From contig JAIVFI010000020.1 of NCBI GenBank assembly GCA_025558095.1, positions 124,001-188,000 on the forward strand: a stretch of DNA of 64,000 nt, read 5' to 3'. The position numbers were made by a program, and so were the translations under genes. The DNA is from Hyaloraphidium curvatum. Taxonomy: Eukaryota; Monoblepharomycota; Hyaloraphidiomycetes; Hyaloraphidiales; Hyaloraphidiaceae. Below, one piece after another: positions 1-9,735 of the stretch (positions within the stretch are counted from its first letter, which is position 1; each line of letters opens with the position of its first letter). The notes beneath the pieces were generated by a model. It did not search any database. It saw nothing but the letters and a program-made list of their open reading frames with translations, and was not told where the DNA came from.

Positions 1-1361
1 CGTTCTCGATGGCGTACATCATCCCATCGGCGACGTCGTCGGGCTGCAGTTTCGGCGGTTCTTAGCAACGAACTGGTGCAGGGAGCGAGGAAACCCACGA
101 CGAGGATCCCGAGCTCGTGCTCGTTGGCCTTGCCGAGTTCGTCCGCCCCCGGGATCGTGGTGAAAGAGGACCGTGCCAGCGGCGTGTTGACGGCGCCCGG
201 GTGGACAGCTGGCAAGTGCAATCAGCGCGTGCCATCTATCGTGCTGCTTGCGGAGCACTCACTGTGGACGCGGACCTTGGGTAGCAGCTTGGAGACGGAA
301 CGGGCAAAGTTGTAGACAAAAGACTTGGTGCCGACGTAGACGGGGAGCGACTTGACCTGCGGTGGAAGCCAGATGAGCTGTTCAGCGCTGGCAAGCGTTG
401 CCGGGGAGTCGACACACAGCATGGAAAGAGCCGATCGAGGCCGTAATGACGATCGTTCCAGGCTTATTCATCTCACGGAATTCAGCCATGGCTAGCTCTG
501 ACAATGGGTAGTGTAAGCGAGCGCCGCGCCGGTCGGGCTCGCGACACGAACGAGTTCCGTAGACAACGGCATTGACGTTGACGTCAACCATGGTCTTCCA
601 AGCGGTGTTGTCAGGGTTCTTCTCGTCAAAAAAGAACTTGTCGCCGTCGCCGATGCCGGCGTTGAGAATGACAATCTGCGATCAGACAACGCGCCGGGAG
701 GCGGGAAAGTCTGAGAATTCGAAAAGAGAGGTCCACGATGCTCCACCCACGTCCACCGTCGCGAAGCGCTTCATGCACTCGTCAAAGACCTTCTTCGTCC
801 CTTCGAAAGTCGACAGATCCGCTTGGACGAACGGGAAGAATCCAATGTCCAGCTCGCCGCCATAGCTTCCCCCGAAGAAAATCAGCTGACGGTCACGACG
901 CCAAAGAGCCCGTCCCACGTCGTGTCCAGCTCCTTCGCGAGTTTCTCGCCGCGCTCCGCGTCCTTGTCGGCCAGCACAACGATGGCACCCTGAAAGCGAT
1001 TCGTAGACGACGCCCGCAGCGACCAGAGACGGCATTCCGCAAGAAACCCGCGGCGGTGGGATGTAACGTTCGGCAAGGCACCGGAAAAACGCCCGGGGCG
1101 GGGGGAGACAGCGTTCCGGCAGACACGGGAGACAGGGAAACAACAAGGTCGACACCGTCAGACACGTCAATCTTGCCGCATGGGCACCGTACCCTAGCCG
1201 CGAGTTGCCGAGAAATGGCTTCGCCGCTATAGCAACGGACGATGAGAACCTTCAAGGGCCAGGAGGCCAGCAACCCACAATCCCGATGCCGCACCGGTCA
1301 CAATGCACACCTTCCGAGTCAGGTTCTTCTTGTGCGCCACGGCAGGACCTGCGGGAGCCAT
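1..1361 (-). CDS. short-chain dehydrogenase/reductase, partial at left edge
   Basis: Classical SDR, an NAD(P)-dependent oxidoreductase of unknown substrate. Translation starts at the ATG read leftwards from 1361 (MAPAGPAV...). Splicing out an intron that begins in the glycine motif gives TGAASGFGEAI, the Rossmann TGxxxGxG signature; later exons give GAIVVLADKD, the acidic residue that usually favours NAD, then ILNAGIGDGD (the NNAG region) and GTIVITASIG (catalytic Ser strand). VYVGTKSFVYNFAR carries the YxxxK pair. Exons lie in several frames joined by short introns, and not every junction was fixed. The reading frame is still open at base 1 (LQPDDVADGMMYAIEN), so the C-terminus lies outside the window. 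It is divergent from the tandem SDR pair but not closely similar to it. Confidence 0.8.
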
Positions 1362-1686
1362 TCTTTGGTCTAGAAGAGTAGGATTCCCGCGGTCGATTCG
1401 TTCAGGGGAGCTGCGGGTGCTTTGTTTGAACGACTGCCGGTTGCCGGACTTGCCGATCCGATCGCGGCCGGCGCTGCGCATGGCACGACATCGTGGAAGC
1501 GCGAAGTCCGTGCCGCGCAACTAAATGATTCTCTCCAACGTCTAACAAAGTAGAGCTTTCGAATCAATGGTCACATTCCTAGTCCGGCAGCTTGATGCGG
1601 CCGCCGGATCTCACTGTTTACGTCACTCGTGTCACGCGCTCCTAGTGCAAACTATCGCAAACAGCGGCCACTCGGCCATTTGAACC
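1362..1686. promoter_or_regulatory. shared divergent promoter of two SDR genes, with a TTACGTCA site
   Basis: 325 bases between the divergent start codons. TTACGTCA at 1618-1625, about 70 bases before the rightward ATG, is a CRE/bZIP-type motif, and the same octamer with flanks lies at the matching position of the duplicated gene (3127-3134). No other element was recognised. Confidence 0.45.
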
Positions 1687-2828
1687 ATGGGCTTCGTTGG
1701 TGTCATGTCGGTATCTGCTTAGCAGCGCGTCCTTCGCGTTTCTGACGGCCGCGGCCGGGATCCAGCGTGGGAGGCACCCGCGGCATTGGGCACGCGCTCG
1801 CGAAAGCTCTGGCCCAGGACGTCGCGTCGAGCCAAGACGGGGGTGTCGTCTACCTCACCGCGGTGAGCGAACGTGCTGGAACAGGCGAAGTACACGCTGA
1901 GGCTACAACGCTTCCAGCGCAACGAGGAATCGGGCCGCAAGGCCGTTGAAACAATCCCGGTCCCCGCTGCCGGCAGTACCTCCGTCAAATACCTCGTTGC
2001 CGATCTTTCGGATCCCTCGACACTCGATTCTTTGGCAGAACACGTTCGCAAAGAGCACCCGGAAGGGCTGGACGCGTTGGGTGGGCACCCACCTCCTTGT
2101 CACTGAGGTCTCAGACTCATTCGTGCCCTTTTCACCTGATTCGGCTGTTGCCTCTTTCCCAGTCATCAACGGGGCCTATGCACCCCGCGACGGAATCCCC
2201 GCCGACGAAGATGCCCCCCTCATGATTAGGACCAACAACCACGGCACCGAGCACCTCCTCCGTACCTTCCCGACGCTGATGAAGCCCGGCGGAAGGATCC
2301 TTGTTGTCGCATCGGGATTTGGGATGCTGAAGAATATTCCGGGCAAGGCAACAAGGGACAAGTTCCGGGCGGCTATATCGAAGGGCGACATTTCTGGGGT
2401 TGGAGCGTTGATGGACCAGTATGTGGCCGAAACTTTAGCCGGCACCGAGTCGGAGGAATGGGGAGGGTGGGTCAATGGGCCTTCGAAAGGTGGATTGGAA
2501 CTGCATTGCCTTGTCGCCTGGGCAGTCTTACAAGTCCCTCCTCGTGCGGACAGTCGGTCAAGTCGCTGCCGCCCGCGCCCTCGCAACATCTCTTGCCTCG
2601 CAACCTCCGTCTTCCCGGCCCTTCATCATGGCTGTTAACCCTGGGTGGACTTACACTGACGCGGCGGGCCCGTACATCGCCAAGAGCGAGGACCTGCAGA
2701 AGATTGCGAAGCAGCCTGACGAGGCCGCCGCTTACCTGCTTGGGTACGTGAAGGAGCCGAAGCCGCAGTGGTTCGGGGAGCTGGTACGCTACAACGAGAT
2801 CCAGCCGTTCGACGAGGAGAAGCCTTAG
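1687..2828 (+). CDS. SDR-family protein, tandem copy 1, catalytic Tyr replaced
   Basis: SDR-fold protein of 293 residues in five exons: 1687-1706, 1766-1862, 1918-2080, 2163-2489 and 2554-2828. These sum to 882 bases, a whole number of codons. The joined protein starts MGFVGVIVGGTRGIGHAL (cofactor-binding TGxxxGIG-like loop), continues VYLTARNEESG, LDALVINGAYA (in place of NNAG), TNNHGT and ILVVASGFG (catalytic Ser), resembling carbonyl-reductase-type SDRs. Where Tyr of YxxxK is expected, the spliced sequence reads NGPSK, so the proton-donor Tyr is Asn while Lys is kept. The first intron has a weak donor (GTCGGT) and is the least certain junction. Nearly identical architecture to the copy at 3190-4331. 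Oxidoreductase activity is therefore doubtful. Confidence 0.8.
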
Positions 2829-3189
2829 TGTAAAGAGGATTGGATCTTCTTCGCGAATGCAGCTGTCCCGGCCCGCAGGTCACGTGAGCAGCATACAGTA
2901 TGCTCTTTTGGTTAATCCTGCTTCGGCAGGCTGACTGAGGAAAGGAGCGCGAAGCTTGGGGGACAAAGACGCAATCCCGACCCTCGCGCTGGCGAATAGA
3001 CCGACATTCAATGCAGCTTCACATGAGCTGCTTTCTTTTGAGGTCCCTCTGAAGGCAGGCTTTCGGTTCAACGTCCAATGAATGCTAACGCCGTGGGCTG
3101 CTAATGCGGCCGGTGGATCCGACTGTTTACGTCACCCCGCGTCCTATTTGCAAACCATCGCGGACATCTCCGTCGCACCGAGTTGAGCC
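2829..3189 (+). promoter_or_regulatory. spacer between tandem SDR copies with duplicated TTACGTCA site
   Basis: 361 bases. The last 80 or so resemble the upstream region of copy 1 (GCGGCCG..., CTGTTTACGTCAC, GCAAAC.ATCGC, then the start codon), so the duplication included the proximal promoter. The CRE-like TTACGTCA is at 3127-3134. No gene is seen in the rest. Confidence 0.5.
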
Positions 3190-4331
3190 ATGGGCTTCGT
3201 TGGTGTCATGTCGGTATCTGCTTAGCAGCGCGTTCTTCGCGTTTCTGACGGCCACGGCCGGGATTCAGCGTGGGAGGCACACGCGGAATCGGGCACGCGC
3301 TGGCGAAAGCTCTGGCCGAGGACGTCGGGTCCGGCCAAGGTGGAGGTGTCGTCTACCTTACGGCGGTGAGAGAGCGTGCTGGAGACATCGCGAGCATAGT
3401 CTCATGCTACGACGCCGTCAGCGCAACGACGAATCGGGCCGCAAGGCCGTTGAAACAATCCCCGTCCCGGCCGCGGGCAACACTTCCGTCAAATACCTCG
3501 TTGCCGATCTTTCGGATCCCTCGACACTCGATTCTTTGGCAGAATACGTGCGCAAAGAGCACCCCGGCGGGCTGGACGCGTTGGGTGGGCACCTACGGCC
3601 CGCCGCGTGTATCCCCGGACTCATTCGTCTTCTTCTAACCGGATTCTGCTTTTGCCTGATCGTAGTCATCAACGGAGCCTATGCCGCCCGCCCCGGTGTT
3701 CCCGCCGCCGAAGATGCCCCCCTCATGATTAGAACCAACAACCAGGGCACCGTGCACCTCCTCCGTAGCTTCCCGGCGCTGATGAAACCCGGCGGAAGGA
3801 TTCTTGTCGTCGCCTCGGGGTTCGGCTTGCTCAAGACAATCCCGGGCAAGGCAACGAGGGACCATTTTCGGGCGGCAATCGCGAAAGGGGACGTTTCTGG
3901 AGTCGGCTCGCTCATGGACGAGTACGTGGCCAAGACTTCGGCTGGCACCGAGACGGAGGAATGGGGAGGATGGGTCAATGGGCCTTCAAAAGGTGGCTCG
4001 ATCTGCAGTGCCCCGTCGTGAGGTGGCTTTTGACATTTCCGTCCTCGTGCGAACAGTCGGTCAAGTCGCCGCCCTCCGCGCCCTCGCGACCTCTCTTGCC
4101 TCGCAACCTCCGTCGTCCCGGCCCTTCGTCATGGCTGTCTGTCCCGGCTGGACGTACACGGACGCTGCGGGGCCATATATCGCCAAGAGCGAGGACCTGC
4201 AGAAGATTGCGAAGCAGCCCGACGAGGCCGCCGCTTACCTGCTTGGGTACGTGAAGGAGCCCAAGGAGGAGTGGTTCGGGGAGCTGGTGCAGTACAACAA
4301 GATCCTCCCGTTCGACGAGGGGAAGCCTTAG
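3190..4331 (+). CDS. SDR-family protein, tandem copy 2, catalytic Tyr replaced
   Basis: Second member of the tandem pair, 293 residues. Exons 3190-3209, 3269-3365, 3422-3584, 3666-3992 and 4057-4331 have exactly the same lengths as in copy 1 (20, 97, 163, 327 and 275 bases), and intron positions match although intron sequences differ. Shared motifs are GGTRGIGHALAKALA, VYLTARNDESG, VINGAYA, TNNQGT, ILVVASGFG and NGPSKVGQVAALRALA. As in copy 1, Asn replaces the YxxxK tyrosine, so the substitution predates the duplication. The fourth intron (64 bases) has an in-frame stop in this copy, which confirms that it is spliced. Function unknown; a binding or regulatory role is as likely as catalysis. 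Confidence 0.82.
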
Positions 4332-4581
4332 GACTCGAGATGGTCAGATCGGGAGATCCTTTGCAGGTGCACGTGTGCCGGCCCACAGGTCGCATGTAGT
4401 GCGTGCTCTCGTAAATCAGTCTAGTGCTCGCGCGTTCTCATCGTGGAAAAGAGCGCGACGTAGAGTGCATGGGAGAGGCGGGAATCAGTTTCCGCCTGCC
4501 GCCACTCCGCCCGCGGACAGGTCTCCCACGAACACCGTTCTCCTCTCGCGGTCCTCCTGGTCCTCTTTTCTCGTACATGAC

Positions 4582-5360
4582 ATGGCGTTAAACGCCGATC
4601 AACGGGCTGCCCACGCTGAGACGCTGTCGAAGGTGGGACGCCGTGGAGAGCGTGCGAGGTTCGCCGTTCCCGCCACCTGCGGTCGACGCAACCCCCGCTT
4701 CCCCGCGTGCCTTGGGGCCGAAGACTTCGCAGCTGACACTATGCCGCCTTCCGCACTTGCTCTCCGCGCCATTTCGCGGCTCCCTTGTGCTCGGTCTGCG
4801 TCTGGATCCCTGCGTGCTCTCTCTCTCCTCCGCTCCTCCCCTTTTCCTTCCCCGCTTTCCCTCTTCGCCGTCATCTTCGACAGATTCAGGAGATCCTCGA
4901 CGCACACGGCTACTCGGACGCTACTCCCCTTTCCCGTGTGCCCAACATCTTCAAACCGTCCCACTGCCATCCCTTCGACGCCATGGGAATCGTTTTCGGA
5001 GGGCGTTTCCGGGTGCGGACGGACGACAACGTCTTTGACTGTGTGCGTACTCAATGTCTCGTCTAATGGAGCTTCTGATGCGAACATTTGATTCACCAGG
5101 CACCCGATCCGAAGACGAGGATCTCTCAACCCTTCTTTGTTCCCAGCATGACGCTGCACACCGAGGAGACGTGGGGACAGGGCGCCATGATGGTGATCGG
5201 GCGGAAGTGGCCGGAAGGCGACCTCGGTGCGTCCCGCCATCCACTTTTGCTTCTTCAAGAGCTGACTGTCCACGATCGGGCAGAGCAAATAACGGAGGGC
5301 AAAATCACGAAGCTGCCGCAGAAGTCGGAGGAGGTCGTTGGGTCCAAAAACAGGCTCTAG
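4582..5360 (+). CDS. small orphan protein, four exons
   Basis: Predicted 137-residue soluble protein beginning MALNADQRAAHAETLSK. Exons 4582-4632, 4884-5042, 5100-5226 and 5284-5360 sum to 414 bases. Joined, they give an acidic start, IQEILDAHGYSDATPLS, then a His/Cys/Phe-rich stretch (NIFKPSHCHPFDAMGIVFGG), and TEETWGQGAMMVIGRKWPEG, with a charged C-terminus. I do not recognise a family. The first intron (251 bases) is four to five times longer than others here, so a further small exon may hide in it. No signal peptide or membrane segment is visible. Confidence 0.6.
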
Positions 5361-5506
5361 AATAGAAGGCCGCGTTGAGTGGACAAGATGGATGCCATGG
5401 ATGTTCGAGGACGTGCGTCACGTGATCGCCCGGCCCGCGAAATCAGCCGTCCTCGATTCCCGCACACCCCCTGCCGAAGGCCAGGGCAGATAGCGACGGG
5501 CCCAAA

Positions 5507-6554
5507 ATGGCCACCGTGGCGGCCTTGTCCTCCGCGCCGTCTTCGGCGGTCAACTTCTTCGACTCCACGACGGAGATTCGCCGGGTCGGAAACACCAACG
5601 AATACGTCGGCCGGGTCCACAAGACCTGGGCGAACCCCGACAAGGGGGCCTTTGGCGGGGTGGGCTTCGGTCGGCCCCTCTTCTTTGCGCTTCTGACCTC
5701 GATTGCCCCGCCAGGCCGGCGTCATGTACATGCTGCGGGCTCTGATCCTCCACGCGACACAGATTGGCTTCCCCACGCCGGTCTCCTTCACGTGCGGCTT
5801 TCCCGGGGCGCCAAAGGAGGACAACTTCTTTCGTATCCAGACCGAGACGGTGCGCAAGGGCCGCTCGCTCCTTTTCGTTCGGGCCACCATGGCCGGCGCG
5901 AAACCCGGCGACGATCCGCTGCTCGTGGCCCAAGGCATGTTTGCCTCGCGCACCCGGCAGGTCGACATCTTCCCGCCGAGGGCGCTGCCGGGGATGTCGT
6001 CGCCGCAGCCGAAATCGGACGACCTGGTGCCGCTGCTGCCCCTGATCGGCATGCAGGGCGTGATCAAGCACTTTGAGGCGCACGCGGACCTTCGTGTCTC
6101 GAAGTCCGAGTATTTGAGGGCCGCTGTGGAGTTGAGGGACCTTCTGGCCAACGTGAAGGATGGCGCGGACGCCGAGGCGATCATGTTGCGGGCGTGGTCG
6201 GTGCTGACACCCGACATCTGGGTCGCCCACAAGCCCGATCCCGCGCTTGGCGGCCGCAGGAGGCGCCCCGACGAGGTTTCAATGGGATACTGGTCAGACG
6301 TTTTCATGACGATGGCGCAATCGGCGCTGCTCCCTCTGGACCTGGTGAAGACCATCCCGAAGCTGCTGAAGCGGGCCGAGCAAAAGGGGAGCGAGCACCT
6401 CCGCGATGTCGTCGACGGCTTGGAGGCGCCGAAGCTGGAGAACATCGCCTTGGCCTACCAGACGGGCGAGGACGGAGAAGGACGGGTGGGCAGGAAGCCG
6501 GGCCCGAAAGGCATGGCTGATGTTGGTGAATTCAAGTACTTGCGCCCGAGGTGA
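5507..6554 (+). CDS. thioesterase-like (hotdog) family protein
   Basis: Predicted 330-residue protein from exons 5507-5659 and 5715-6554; the 55-base intron removes a frame change. The N-terminal block RVHKTWANPDKGAFGGAGVMYMLRA followed by a TPVSFTCGFPG strand and a GRSLLFVRATM strand resembles fungal thioesterase-like proteins (Pfam 4HBT_3 type), in which WxxxxGxFGG opens the hotdog helix. Such enzymes hydrolyse acyl-CoA or related thioesters. The C-terminal half includes a possible second hotdog (MSMGYWSDVFMTMAQSALLP region) and a basic tail. The assignment rests on motif resemblance, and the substrate is unknown. Confidence 0.6.
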
Positions 6555-6658
6555 GGCTCCTCGTCGGTCATTCGATCGCTAGTGCTGACTAGGTGCCTGC
6601 CCCATGAAGCACGAGCAGCTTGACGATGCATTGGCTGCCTCTCCCCCCTGGCAGCCCC

Positions 6659-6868
6659 ATGGACCGCCTGGACGACGGCCCGCTCCGATCCGACGACGAG
6701 GACTTTAAGAGCTCCGCCGTCGTGCTCCGCGTCCAGATGACGGCGCAGGCGCGCGACGTCTCGGAGCGGGAGGTGCAGATGTTCCTGCCGGACGCCCAGG
6801 GCACGTACCAGATGGTCTGCGTGGCCCGTCAGATCCTCTTCTGGCGCTACCTTTCCGTCAAGCTCTGA
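6659..6868 (+). CDS. possible small orphan protein
   Basis: Single open frame of 69 codons from the ATG at 6659 (MDRLDDGPLRSDDEDF). It has an acidic start and a more hydrophobic end (MVCVARQILFWRYLSVKL). Codon usage is GC-rich like its neighbours, but no family is recognised and it could be chance or the last exon of a longer gene. It lies between the thioesterase-like and LRAT-like genes. The following 300 bases up to the LRAT start are lower in GC and contain no gene I can support. Confidence 0.28.
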   Translation: MDRLDDGPLRSDDEDFKSSAVVLRVQMTAQARDVSEREVQMFLPDAQGTYQMVCVARQILFWRYLSVKL

Positions 6869-7169
6869 GGAATGCGGGCTGATTCTACTTTGGCGACATC
6901 GCTACGACAAGCAAGCTCGGAGTTTCCGAAGATTGTGCTGCTGAAGGCGTGCCGAATGAAGGTGCCAGGTGCTGCTGATAGACAGAAGCTATTGCTAGAT
7001 GTAGAATCGCCCATAGAATTGTGACATTTAGTTAGCCATCGCTGGGAGTGGGGTGCGATGAGTCCGGCTGCCGGGCGGCGAGGCGGGCGGAGCTTGCGAT
7101 CGCCACGACGCTCAAAAGTCGGACCCTGACCTCCGCTTGCGACTCACCGCCCGGGATCAACGCAACCGC

Positions 7170-8240
7170 ATGGGAGGTTCATTCTCGACGCAGCCCGCTT
7201 CCGCCGAGCAGCTCGACGTTCCGCGCTCCGGCACGATGGCCGACGCCGGGCAGTCGAAGGCCCCCTCGTTCGGGCACCCTCTCGATGTGCACATCCCCCC
7301 GTCGGAAACCCACACGCCCGTGGTTTCGCCGTCGCAGCTGCGGCGCGGCGATGCCGTCTACTACGTCTTCTCCCTTTCCGATCACAAGGTGGACGGCAAC
7401 CCCTCTTCCTTGGGCTCCTCCCTCCCCGCCAACATCCTGGCCTCGGCCAAGGCCCCGCCCAAGGGCGGCGTGCACCTCGCCCTGGACTTTGACGCCCTCT
7501 CCCTGGACGCCCGCGCCCGCCACGTGGCCATTTACGTCGGCACCGCCTGCGTGCCGTGCCGCAGGCCCCTGCCGATGGAGGCCGCCGAGTGCGACCAGTG
7601 CGGCCGCAAGGCGCGGCGGGACCTGCTCGTCGAGCGCATGAACGAGACCGCTATGATCATCCCTCCGGACTGCAACGGCGCGGACGACGAGCTCTGCGCG
7701 CTCGAATGGGTCGAGCAGCGCAAGCTCGCCAAGGGCACCCAGGCCGGGGCCGTCAAGAAGGTCGCCGTGCTCTGGTCCACCTTCCCTTCCTTCCTCGCGC
7801 GGGCCTCGAAGCTGCACATGCCGGTGTGGCGGCTCGATGCTCCCAGGGGGGCCAAGGACATCCACCCGGACGAGCGCGCCGCGCGCGCGCTCTACTTCCT
7901 CGGGAAGGAAGAGGTCGGCGGGATGCCCTACTCCCTCCTCGCCAACAACTGCGAGACCTTTGCCGCCTGGTGCTGCTGGGACGTGATCGAGAGCGCGCAG
8001 GTCCAGCACGCGCTGTCTACGGCCTACTCTGGCGCCATGGGGTTGCTGGGCGTCGGGCTGGCCGTGATCGCCGCGTCGTTCATCTACGGCGCCGTGCGGA
8101 GCGCCCGCAGCGACCCGGAGCCGCAGCCCATGGAGGGCAGGCCGCGGAGCCGCAGCCGCAGCCAGGAGCGCCGGCCGTGGGAGTTTGAGTCTTCTGGTGC
8201 AGCGAACGCTGCGATGATGATGCACGGCAGGCCGTCTTGA
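7170..8240 (+). CDS. LRAT-domain protein with zinc-ribbon-like insert and C-terminal membrane segment
   Basis: Single-exon protein of 356 residues from the ATG at 7170; a start at 7137 would add 11 residues. LRAT/H-rev107 proteins are papain-like acyltransferases or phospholipases that use His and Cys. Seen here: RRGDAVYYVF near residue 50, the H-box HVAIYVG near 118, and NNCETFAAWCC with the catalytic Cys near 260, matching the family NCEHF box. Right after the H-box sits a CxxC...CxxC insert (CVPC, CDQCG) that could bind zinc. A hydrophobic segment (GLLGVGLAVIAASFIYGAV, about 287-310) precedes an Arg/Ser-rich tail. The start MGGSFSTQ fits an N-myristoylation signal. A membrane-tethered lipid acyltransferase is likely. 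Confidence 0.78.
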   Translation: MGGSFSTQPASAEQLDVPRSGTMADAGQSKAPSFGHPLDVHIPPSETHTPVVSPSQLRRGDAVYYVFSLSDHKVDGNPSSLGSSLPANILASAKAPPKGGVHLALDFDALSLDARARHVAIYVGTACVPCRRPLPMEAAECDQCGRKARRDLLVERMNETAMIIPPDCNGADDELCALEWVEQRKLAKGTQAGAVKKVAVLWSTFPSFLARASKLHMPVWRLDAPRGAKDIHPDERAARALYFLGKEEVGGMPYSLLANNCETFAAWCCWDVIESAQVQHALSTAYSGAMGLLGVGLAVIAASFIYGAVRSARSDPEPQPMEGRPRSRSRSQERRPWEFESSGAANAAMMMHGRPS

Positions 8241-8334
8241 CGGACGAGGCCGCTCACGAACACTTGGACACCGCACAAAGCAAACGGAGTTTGTTGTAAC
8301 TTGCGAATTAGATGCCATTGCACTGCACTTTCTA

Positions 8335-9265
8335 CTACAGTTCGGGCCAGACCATCTTGCCGCTCGCAACTTCCCACGCTTTGCCCGTCAGAAACACCCT
8401 CTTCTTTTCGCGGTCCCACCTCACGCCAATCTCCCCGGTCCTCGCACTATCCTGCCTCCCGCGCATCTCGTCCGCCCCGAGCTTGGGAGCCCAAAGGCAC
8501 GCGAGCGTGCAGTGTGCGGAACCTGTCGCCGGGTCTTCCGGGATGCCGGCGTTGGGGCCGAAGAAGCGCGAGAGGAAGTGCGGTCCGCCCTCTGGACCGC
8601 GCACGGTGACGATCACTCCGCGGCCAGGAATCTTGGCCTGCTTTCGCGATCAGACGAAGTGCGACACGGGAACCAGCAAGTACCAACCAGCGCCGTCATG
8701 TTGGTCTTCAGATCCCGCAGGTTGTACCCCTCCTTGAGCACCACGACGACGTCGTCCTTGCCCCTCCCCGTCCACTCGACCGCCTCCCTGGCGACCCCGA
8801 GCCCGGCCGTGATTCCCGTCCATATCGCCTCCTCGTCCGCGGCCTGCGGCACGTCCTCCGGGAAATCGAGCTCCACCTCGTCCCCCTTCCGACGCGCGAC
8901 GAGGGTCCCGGAAAGGGTCTCGAAGTCGATGCTCTGCAGCGACGCGTCGACGGAGAAGAGGTGCGCGGCCGAAGCCAGCGTCGCGTGGCCACAGAGGGAG
9001 ACCTCGACGGCGGGGGTGAACCACCGCAGCTTGTGCTTTCCGGGCGACTGTGGCATCAGGAAAGCCGTTTCGCTGAGGTTGAACTCCCTGGAATGGCCCG
9101 TCAGGGAGGCAGACCGAGGAGGCAGCTCGAGGAGACAAACGCGGCAATCTTCTTCAGGACCTCATCGCCGGGCCACGACGGGCCGGAGAGCGGCACGATG
9201 GCGGCGGGGTTCCCCGCGAACGGGCGCGCGGCGAACGCGTCGACGACGGCGAACGCGAACGACAT
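8335..9265 (-). CDS. PhzF-family isomerase/epimerase-like protein
   Basis: PhzF-fold enzyme, related to diaminopimelate epimerase and phenazine biosynthesis isomerase. Three exons: MSFAFAVVDAFAARPFAGNPAA..., then EFNLSETAFL, CGHATLASAAHLF and a middle domain, then GVIVTVRGPEGGPHF, GIPEDPATGSAHCTLA and a C-terminal strand. These are hallmark PhzF motifs, including the catalytic Glu of NLSET and the GHATL and DPATGSA loops. Introns lie after the IAA codons and after MTAL. The ATG read leftwards from 9265 is preferred, because a 24-base direct repeat puts a second, in-frame SFAFAVVD stretch just upstream without its own nearby ATG. Substrate unknown. Confidence 0.85.
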
Positions 9266-9301
9266 AGTGAGCGGGGAGTCGACGACGGCGAACGCGAACG
9301 A
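9239..9301. repeat. 24-base perfect direct repeat at the PhzF start codon
   Basis: The same 24 bases occur at 9239-9262 and 9278-9301, offset by 39 bases, so the leftward reading frame is kept. The repeat encodes SFAFAVVD twice, once after and once before the ATG. Confidence 0.9.
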
Positions 9302-9735
9302 AGTGCGCCGGCGGGCGGAGTTGTCTGGTGGCGCGGTTGGCGCGGGTCGGCCGGGATGCACCTCGAATCTTCCGCGCAGAGAAGCCACGGGTCTCACTCC
9401 AAACATTGAAACATTGGCCGATCGGCTACAAATGGACTCTATTTGCGTCTGTCGGATCGTTTCAGGGGACTCGCGACGCTCCGCCCGACCGGAATGAATT
9501 GCCTTTCCCCCCCCCGCCAGTCAGTCCCACACAGCCAGACGCGCCAGCTCGCCAGCAGTCGCAAGCTCTGCCATCCTCGCACGGCGTTGGGGTCCTCCGT
9601 CGGACGCGGCGCTGCGTCAGCCTTGCGCTCGGGGCGGTGCGCGGGGACCCCATCGCAACGCCAGTCAGCCATCTATAAACATTGCGACGCGCCGCGCCGA
9701 TCGGCCCGACGAAAACAACTGGACTCCCGCAGACC
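9302..9735. other. intergenic, divergent promoter region
   Basis: About 430 bases between the PhzF start and the first deacetylase start. I see no gene; it contains a pyrimidine-rich run (CCCCCCCCGCC near 9510). It should hold promoters for both flanking genes. Confidence 0.4.

Noticed and set aside
2490-2553. SYK sequence as the SDR active site in copy 1
   Set aside because: It lies in an intron and is absent from copy 2, where the matching intron contains an in-frame stop.
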